Part shown: piece after piece, positions 57,329-64,000 of the stretch
Layout: every line of letters begins with the position of its first letter
How positions within the stretch are numbered: position 1 is the stretch's first letter
Source: Purpureocillium takamizusanense
Lineage: Eukaryota; Ascomycota; Sordariomycetes; Hypocreales; Ophiocordycipitaceae
Length of the DNA stretch: 64,000 nucleotides
Direction of reading: 5' to 3'
Assembly (NCBI RefSeq): GCF_022605165.1
Contig: NC_063073.1
Coordinates: forward strand, 1,736,001 to 1,800,000
The notes under the pieces: generated by a model
Databases searched by the model: none
Told to the model about the DNA's origin: nothing
What the model saw: the letters and a program-made list of their open reading frames with translations, nothing else
Position numbers and translations under genes: made by a program

Positions 57329-59568
57329 TTAGCCGAGGAAGCTCTTGATGAAGGAAGTCGTGACCTCCTTGAGGCGGCCCTCCAGCTCCTTGCTGATGGC
57401 ACCCTCCTTCTCGAGCGTGGCGAGCAGGTCCGACTCGTTGGCCTTGAGGTGGGCAAGGTAGTCAGACTCCCACTGGAGGATCTTGTCGACGGGGACGGTG
57501 TCGAGGTAGCCGTTGACACCGGCGAAGATGAGGGGAACCATCTCGTTGACGGCCATGGGCGAGTACTGCTTCTGCTTCAGGAGCTCCGTCAGGCGCTCAC
57601 CACGGGCCAGTGTCTGCTTGGTGGCAGCGTCCAGGTCGGAACCGAACTGGGCGAAGGCGGCGACCTCACGGTACTGGGCCAAGAAGAGCTTCAGAGAACC
57701 AGCGACCTGCTTCATGGCCTTGAGCTGGGCGGCGGAGCCGACACGCGAGACGGACAGACCGACGTTGATGGCGGGGCGGACACCCTTGTAGAAGAGCTCG
57801 GACTCGAGGAAGATCTGGCCGTCGGTAATGGAAATGACGTTGGTGGGAATGTAGGCAGACACGTCACCGCCCTGGGTCTCGATGATGGGCAGGGCAGTCA
57901 TGGAGCCGCCACCGTGGTCGTTGTTGAGCTTGGCGGCACGCTCCAGCAGACGGGAGTGCAGGTAGAAGACGTCACCCGGGTAAGCCTCACGGCCAGGGGG
58001 ACGACGGAGCAACAGAGACATTTGACGGTAGGCAACGGCCTGCTTCGACAGATCGTCGTAGATGACGAGAGAGTGCTTGCCATTATCTCGGAACCACTCC
58101 CCGAGCGAAGCACCTAGGGACATAAACGGTAAGTATATAGGAGAGAAATGATATAAAAAGAGTTCCACTTACCAGTAAACGGGGCAATGTACTGGAGGGG
58201 AGCGGCCTCAGAGGCGGTAGCGGCGACGACGATGGAGTACTTCATGGCGTCGTTCTCCTCAAGGGTCTTGACGAGCTGGGCAACGGTAGATCGCTTCTGG
58301 CCAACGGCGACGTAGACGCAGTAAAGCTTCTTGGTCTCGTCGTTGCCATCGTTCCAGCGCTTCTGGTTGAGGATAGTGTCGAGGCCGACAGCGGTCTTGC
58401 CGGTCTGACGGTCACCGATGATCAACTCACGCTGACCACGGCCGATGGGAACCATGGCGTCGACGGACTTGAAGCCGGTCTGCACGGGCTGGTTGACAGA
58501 CTTGCGGGGTAGAATGCCGGGAGCCTTGAGCTGGGCGCGGCGCTTCTCCTTGGTGTTGATGGGGCCCTTGCCGTCAATGGGGTTGCCGAGAGCATCGACG
58601 ACACGACCAAGCATCTCGGGGCCGACGGGGACGTCGACCTAGGGCCCAGTCAGCACTCATCGGAGCCAGACCGTAGCAATCAAGGTGAAGATGTGACTTA
58701 CAATCTCGCCGGTACGCTTGACAGTCTGACCCTCACGGACAAGACGGTCAGAGCCGAACAGCACAACACCGACCTGGCCGGCCTCGAGGTTCATGCACAT
58801 GCCCTTGACGCCAGAGGAGAACCTGAAGAGAAACGGTTAGACTCGTCTTCCAGAATTGCCGTCGCGCCAATCAGGTTGTGGACTCACTCAACCAGCTCCT
58901 CAGCCTGGACGTTGGACAGACCATGGACACGGGCGATACCGTCACTATTGGCGATATGTCAGCAATTTCGTCCTTGTCGAGTACGGCGCTTCTGTTGTCC
59001 CAGCGACGCGAGCGCAGTGGTGGTGGTGGCGGCAGCTGTGCCGGGATGGCGACGCGGAATTGACTTCGGGGAGGCAGGTGGACATATCGCCCAGCCTGCG
59101 GAGCTCCACATACCCGACGGAAAGGACGCGGCCGGTCTCAGCGAGGCCAGACTCCTCCTGGACACCACGAATTCGCTGCTCGAGAATGGACGAGACCTCG
59201 GTCGGCGAGGCCTTGGTGTCGGCGGCGTAGGATCGGGCCTGCATGGCCACGGCGGCGGGTGCGGCATTTCGGACCTGGAGGAGAAAAACAAGTTAGCCGA
59301 AGCCCCGACGACGACAGAACCTGACTCCGGCGAGTCGAGGCGACGCATCAAGCGTGCACGCGCCCAAAAACGCATCCAACGACGCCCAGACACCGTCCGA
59401 AGATCCAATTGAGCTCTGCAAGCGGTTTTCCGATGGCGGCGGGCGTCGGTGGATGGCATTGGTCGTCGGCTCGGCTGGTGGCTAGAGGACACTCACCGCG
59501 GCGACCCTGCCGGCGGCAGAGACGGCGCCCACGGCACGCGTGGACTGTCGGAGGGCGTTCCGGAACAT
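57329..59568 (-). CDS. ATP1: Mitochondrial ATP synthase subunit alpha
   Basis: F1 subunit alpha of mitochondrial ATP synthase, on the matrix side of the inner membrane. Six exons fit in phase: 59568-59497, 59274-59114, 58944-58888, 58822-58702, 58638-58173 and 58113-57329, giving 553 residues. The first exon plus the start of the second encode a mitochondrial presequence ([20 protein letters not shown]). The mature part begins near [18 protein letters not shown]. The nucleotide-binding P-loop reads GDRQTGKT, followed by [15 protein letters not shown]. Later blocks are [40 protein letters not shown], and [14 protein letters not shown]. The end [12 protein letters not shown] is typical. Exon 3 is short (57 nt). 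Two CCAAT boxes on the coding strand upstream would suit HAP-type regulation. Confidence 0.98.
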
Positions 59569-60597
59569 GGTGAGGGCGGTGACTGGGAGGCGTAGATGCA
59601 AGGAGAGCAATTGCAGCACCGTGCAATTGGGGAGAGGGGAGATTGGGGGTTGCGATGCTGCCTTTGCAGGAGAGCAAATGGAGATTTTCGGGAGGAACAG
59701 TCAGTCACGGGGAAGCAGAGTCTGTGGAGGGAGGAGGTGGAGCTGCGTAGCCCCCAGCCGCCCAATCACACGCCGTTGCGCGGTTTTGCCTGCAAATTCC
59801 GAGGCCCCCGTCTCCGTCGCGGCGCTGTACGGATTGGACAATTTTTGCCCCGGCCAGGCCAGCCCCCCGTGCCTGAGGTATCTTGTTCCTGAGGCATCAA
59901 TTGCTCTGCCGCCCGCGCCAGGGCCCGACCTCCACTGGAAGGGTGCGCTGAGCGAGCCAAGGAGCACCACGACCAGCCCTGAAAATAGCGTGCTTTGCCG
60001 CCGTAGCAACACCCCCGCTTGCATGCCTCACGATCAAATCCCGGAACAGCCATGCCCGTCGATACTATATCAAGGCTGTCCCGTCATCTGCTAGACACCC
60101 CTGGGCACTTGCGAATATTGGCATAGACGTCACCTCGCAACTTGTCGAGTCTATATAGCCTATTACCCTATTGATGTCTCTCGCTGGATGTTCTCTTACT
60201 GCTCTTGCTGCTCTCCCGCCTCTCCTGTCTTTCGTGCCCATCGTGCCTATCGTGCCTCTCCTACCTCTCGTGCCTCTCGTGCCTCTCGTGCCTCTCGTGC
60301 CTCTCGTGCCCCTTGTGCCGCTCGTGCCGCTCGTGTCTCTCATACCTTTCATACCTCTCCTCCCCCATCCACCCAATTCAACTCCGGCGCGGCTTGCCAT
60401 CTCATCCATGTTCCTCATATCCGTGTAGCCATCTCACACATGGCAAAATAGTCAAGCTCACACATCTTCATTCTCATCAATGTGCTACATCTCAACGTAG
60501 CAGCAGAACCGTCAATTCAACGTCGCCAAATCACTTAGTAAACGGCGCCATTCGCTAGGGGTATCTAGTCGTCCATGCATCCAACAACGGCCCATCC
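59569..60597. promoter_or_regulatory. ATP1 promoter region and 9-bp minisatellite
   Basis: About 1 kb upstream of ATP1. CCAAT boxes on the coding strand lie at 59630-59626 and 59837-59833, both near enough to the ATG at 59568 to act. A 9-bp minisatellite (60213-60356) sits further away, close to the 3' end of the next gene. No coding frame is supported. Confidence 0.55.
60213..60356. repeat. Degenerate 9-bp minisatellite, sixteen copies
   Basis: Sixteen 9-bp blocks in perfect register, consensus ctcgtgcct. Copies 7-10 are exact and the outer copies diverge on both sides. The reverse-complement unit, gagaggcac in rotated form, nearly equals the unit of the 53203-53310 array (gagaggaac). Confidence 0.9.
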
Positions 60598-61272
60598 TCA
60601 AGCCGCGCCCGCCGCCGCGACGGCGGCCTGCATGTTGCGCTGCACGATCCTCACAAAAGACACCACCGCCATGACCGCCCACGCCTCGCCGAGCTCCCCA
60701 GTGGCCCCTCGTCCTCTGAACTGGAACGCGCCCGCCTTGGTCCACGACTTGGTCCACTTTGCGTTGCCTGCGACGGCGACAATCTCCTCTTCCCCCTCTT
60801 GGCCCAGCCGGACCAGCTTGTAGCCAAAGGAGCCCTCGCCGAGCTCCTTGACCTCGTCGCTCCTGCTGCTGCGCCACTCGAACCTGTCGGGCAGCGAGGT
60901 GGTGTCGATGGCGACGGTAAAGGCGTATATCATCGACATGCCGTTGCCTCGGGCGCGGATCTCCTCTTCGATGGGTCGTCGCCCGGGTTGCGCCGCGAGC
61001 CTGATCTTGTCGTGCCAGCCCATCTTGCTCCCGTAGGTCACCACGGCCATCGGATTTGACTCGTTTGTTGGGCCGTTGTAGAAGATGAGATCACCGTGCC
61101 AGCCATCGGGGAGGGTGATGATGTGTGTTATGCTGTTCTTGTCCTCGCCGATGATGAGCCTGATATGCGCCTTGCCCTTGTACCAGAGGCCAAACTTGTT
61201 CGGGAGGTTGATGTTGGCGAGCTCGGACTGGGCCATGCGAGTGCCGACCACCTTGGACTCAGTCGACCCCAT
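60598..61272 (-). CDS. Unrecognised 224-residue protein, beta-barrel-like
   Basis: Single open frame starting MGSTESKVVGTRMAQSE, with an alternative Met 12 codons in. The body reads as many short beta-strands: FGLWYKGKAHIRLII, SITHIITLPDGWHGDLIFYN, MAVVTYGSKMG, GFSYKL-like SFGYKLVRLG, and EEIVAVAGNAKWTKSW. A C-terminal hydrophobic segment follows (EAWAVMAVVSFVRIVQRNM). This pattern resembles fungal proteins with a tubby/LURP1-like barrel and a hydrophobic C-terminal helix, but I cannot confirm the family. A TATATA sequence on the coding strand lies about 180 bp upstream (near 61452). It is probably a real, fungal-specific gene of unknown role. Confidence 0.7.
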   Translation of the reverse strand: MGSTESKVVGTRMAQSELANINLPNKFGLWYKGKAHIRLIIGEDKNSITHIITLPDGWHGDLIFYNGPTNESNPMAVVTYGSKMGWHDKIRLAAQPGRRPIEEEIRARGNGMSMIYAFTVAIDTTSLPDRFEWRSSRSDEVKELGEGSFGYKLVRLGQEGEEEIVAVAGNAKWTKSWTKAGAFQFRGRGATGELGEAWAVMAVVSFVRIVQRNMQAAVAAAGAA

Positions 61273-61996
61273 CTCGGTGTAACGGGTTTGGGATCTGGAG
61301 TGTGGTATAGTCTCTGCAAGGCCGTACTAAAGTATGGCAGTTGAGAGTAGAATGAGGCAGGGATAGGTGATAGACTGTCGTTTGAATATGCTTTCCTTTT
61401 TGCTTATACTGAAATGTTTTGTCAGGCCTGCCTCGAGCAGGACCAGGACACTATATATGCATCCTCGTTCAGTTCGTGTGACATCACTGCCGATCCCTGT
61501 GAAGCCAATCCACGAGCGTGCTGACAGAATGGTGAGGTGCACCTTGGGGCGCAGATGCAGCTTCAAAGGCGCAGAGGTTGTGGCATTGCGGCATCAGCTC
61601 CGCCGAGCGCTGCGTATAGCCGCAAAGGGAAATACGCTGCGCTAAGCTATGTCACACAGCGCGGCGCAAACCCACAACGGCTGCCAGTCGGGCGCTCCGC
61701 CACAATCCAAGAATTACAGCTTCAAATATTACCAGCACGACGACGGACAGCAAACGAATCCAAGACAAGTCGCCGATCGGGACATATGTGCCGACAATTA
61801 ATCACATTCGTAGGCAAGTATACGGAAGCCGGCTGAGGCGCCGGTCGGTCTCTGAGGCCGTAGCTCGACTTAATTCCAAGTCGGAGCTCATGCAATGGCA
61901 ACGGAAATACATGACCGCGTGACCCTATTTTGATCCCAAAAGCAATTCGCCATGACCATCCGTAAAGACAAAACCCCGTGGTGAGAATGAGATGAT
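61273..61996. other. Intergenic region upstream of the 224-residue protein
   Basis: 724 bp with a TATATA box on the minus strand near 61452 and the 3' UTR of RPL11 at its right end. No coding frame, repeat or RNA gene is supported. Confidence 0.5.
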
Positions 61997-62637
61997 TTAT
62001 CGGACGATGCCATCGAAGCGCTGCTTGAACCACTTGACGGTCTCGTCGCGCTTGATGCGGTGGCTGAAGCCGATGGTGCTCTTCATGCGGCGGCGGCGGG
62101 TGACGCGCTCACCGGGGCGGGTCATGCAGCAGTAGAAGTCCATGCCGTAGATACCGATGCTGGGGTCGTACTTGATACCAAGATCGATGTGCTCGCTGAT
62201 ACCGAAGCCGAAGTTGCCCGTCTCAGAGAAGTTGCGCTTGCGCAGCTCGTACTCCTTGACCTTGAGGCCACGCTCGAGAATCTCCTCAGCCTGCCATATG
62301 TTAGACTGCATGCTCTTGTAGTCGTAAAATTTTGAGAATATTTACCTTGGGGCCGCGGACGGTGACGTGGACAGCAATCTTCTCGTTACGGCGGATACCG
62401 AAGGTACGGACAGTGTAACGAGCCTTGCCTGTACATTCAATTAGACTATTACCGCGCGAGGCTTCCAATGGTCGCAGGGTAAAAAAACATACTGTAGACG
62501 GGCGTCTGACCAGACAGCTGCTCCAGCACCTTGGCGGCACGGGTAAGTCTGTCACCAGACTCGCCGACGGAGATGTTCAGAACGAGCTTCTGAATCTTGA
62601 GCTCCCGCATGGGGTTGTTTGCCTTCTCGGACGCCAT
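61997..62637 (-). CDS. RPL11: 60S ribosomal protein L11 (uL5)
   Basis: Ribosomal protein of the large-subunit central protuberance, which binds 5S rRNA with uL18. Exons: 62637-62493, 62428-62346 and 62290-61997, giving 173 residues, the usual length. It begins [20 protein letters not shown], continues [20 protein letters not shown] and [20 protein letters not shown], then [19 protein letters not shown] across intron 2. The second half carries [42 protein letters not shown] and a basic [15 protein letters not shown]. Intron 1 has a T run after its GTATGT donor. It is divergent from SmB, with 379 bp between starts. Confidence 0.98.
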
Positions 62638-63016
62638 TGCTGCGGTGGTTGTCGACGGGGGTGGTTGATGTCGAAGTTGCCGTGTTGGGAGGTTGAACAG
62701 ACAGGAATTTTGTGAGGCGGCTTGAAAATTCGAGGGTTTTGCTGCCCTCAAGCGAGGTGGCGCCAAAAGTGGGGCGGGCTGCTGGACCAAAGGGGTTTAG
62801 CGCTGCTGGGCCCAAGAGGTACATCTGGTTTGTACCTGTTTTCTCAGCCTTCTGCATCAGGCTCCGCGAAATTTGGACCTCGCAATCATCTCGCCCGCAA
62901 ACGCGCAGAGCTTCCCGATCACCGCTCTCGCGCAACACGCTCCTCCGCCCACGCCCGACGCCTGCCCACGCATCCTTTCGTGTCTCGTTCGGCAAGCTCG
63001 CGAAGCAATAGTCAAG
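62638..63016. promoter_or_regulatory. Shared promoter between divergent RPL11 and SmB
   Basis: 379 bp between outward-facing starts of a ribosomal protein gene and a core spliceosomal gene. It has no TATA-like box and no plausible frame. Confidence 0.55.
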
Positions 63017-63997
63017 ATGTCGTCGAACAAGCAGGGAAAGATGGTATGCATCCCGTGTCGAGCTGCTGGCCCCCTCCCACCACCGTGTTTGATCAAATGA
63101 TGCTAACAGCTCGCGTGTTTGCAGATTGGCTACGTATGTGCTCCTTGATTTGATCCGACACGACAGTGCTGGACTATTGAGCGCTCTGCTAACTCGATGG
63201 ACTCAGATCAACTGGCGCATGCGCATCATTCTGAATGATGGCCGCCAGATGACGGGCCAGATGCTTGCGTTTGACAAGGTATGTTTCCCCAGCAAACTTC
63301 CACGCCGGTCGTTGCTGACGTCGCTGGCAGCACATGAATCTCGTTCTCGCCGACACCGAGGAGTTTCGCCGCGTGAAGCGCAAGCACGCCAAGTCCGGCG
63401 CCCCAGGTTCCGACGCGCAGGTCATCGAGAACGAAGAAAAGCGAACCCTCGGCCTCACCATCGTCCGCGGCGCCCAGATCATTTCTGTCTCCGCCGAATC
63501 TCCTCCCCCTGCCGATCCCAGCGCCCGACTCGGACGTTCCACCGCGGGTGGCATTCCCTCGACCCTCGGCGCCGGCCCCGGTGTCGCCCGACCCGCTGGT
63601 CGCGGTGCCCCTCCCGCCAACTTGGCTGTGAGCACCAACCCTCTTGCCATTGCATTGTCCCATGTCAGACTTCTTGAATCGCTCTTGACTAGAGCTAACG
63701 AAACCCAGGGCCCTGCTGCCGGCGTTGGCGGTGGTGTCCCTCCTCCCGGTTTCCCTGGCTTCCCAGGCGGTGCGCCTCCAGCTCCCTTCGGACGTGGTAG
63801 TGGTATGTCTCAACCCCTCCCCTTAACTAATGGCCTCCAGCGTTAACACCTCCTCAGGTCCTCCCCCCGGATTCCCCGGCCAGTTCCCCCCTCCTGGCTT
63901 CCCGGGCAACTTCCGCCCTCCCGCCGGTTTCCCAGGCGGCGCCCCAGGTGGTCCCCCCGGCGGACCCCCGGGCTTCAATCCCCCTCCCCGCCACTAA
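63017..63997 (+). CDS. Spliceosomal Sm protein B/B' (SmB)
   Basis: Core Sm-ring protein of the U1, U2, U4 and U5 snRNPs. Six exons: 63017-63043, 63125-63133, 63207-63278, 63331-63627, 63709-63802 and 63858-63997, giving 212 residues. Exon 1 encodes MSSNKQGKM, exon 2 is a 9-nt microexon for IGY, and exon 3 begins INWRMRIILNDGRQMTGQML. The Sm2 part includes HMNLVLADTEEFRRVKRK and EEKRTLGLTIVRGAQI. The tail is rich in PPGFPG motifs, as in SmB proteins. Donors are GTATGC, GTATGT, GTATGT, GTGAGC and GTATGT. The stop lies three bases before the window end, so the coding region is complete. It is divergent from RPL11. Confidence 0.96.
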
Positions 63998-64000
63998 GGG

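Noticed and set aside
57284..58117. Plus-strand 277-codon frame opposite ATP1
   Set aside because: Antisense shadow of the highly biased ATP1 codons.
60065..60418. Minus-strand frame with GTR triplets across the 9-bp minisatellite
   Set aside because: The frame is open only because the repeat period is a multiple of three; the copies vary without preserving an amino-acid pattern.

Overview
The window is nuclear DNA of a filamentous ascomycete (Pezizomycotina). Sordariomycetes, probably Hypocreales, is my best guess. The grounds are GC-rich coding sequence, short introns (about 50-110 nt) with CTAAC/CTGAC-like branch points, pyrimidine-rich leaders, and protein families typical of fungi (PXR1, EAF6, Nas2, DUF1746). 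I see no prokaryotic, viral, CRISPR or operon-like content. I could support about 24 protein-coding genes and found no tRNA or rRNA genes. Intron boundaries were placed by hand from GT/AG sites, branch points, reading frame and fit to the protein family.

Left part (1-30.8 kb): ARS2/Serrate (+), PXR1 (+), a gene-poor stretch, a spliced 69-residue conserved-looking protein (-), cytosolic phenylalanyl-tRNA synthetase alpha chain (-), a DUF1746 membrane protein (+), RCL1 (-), a mitochondrial PPR protein (+), a TAF3-like TFIID subunit (-), a dipeptidyl-peptidase V-like S9 peptidase without signal peptide (-), EAF6 (-), an SRRM1-like PWI/RS splicing factor (-), the proteasome chaperone Nas2 (+) and Ran GTPase (+).

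Right part (30.8-64 kb): a homeobox factor (+), NAD kinase (-), exosome subunit RRP46 (-), PP2A activator RRD1/PTPA (+), a serine-rich protein of unknown function (-), about 7 kb without a convincing gene (46.5-53.6 kb), ATP-dependent NAD(P)H-hydrate dehydratase (-), an unrecognised protein (-), mitochondrial ATP synthase alpha (-), an unrecognised 224-residue protein (-), ribosomal protein uL5/RPL11 (-) and spliceosomal SmB (+), which ends three bases before the window edge.

The genes are housekeeping genes, with many RNA-linked functions (ARS2, PXR1, RCL1, SRRM1-like, RRP46, SmB, FRS2, RPL11). Several lie in divergent pairs sharing 375-680 bp promoters: FRS2/DUF1746, RCL1/PPR, SRRM1-like/Nas2, RRP46/RRD1 and RPL11/SmB. 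Nothing looks like a dedicated new multi-gene system. The points most worth a second look are small-scale: an in-frame stop dividing the TAF3-like gene from a still-coding tail, a 9-nt microexon in SmB, two 3n-length introns hidden inside an open frame of the PWI gene, a possible short leader exon with an ATG before ARS2, decaying minisatellites, G-quadruplex candidates, and a long orphan open frame at 47.4-49.0 kb.
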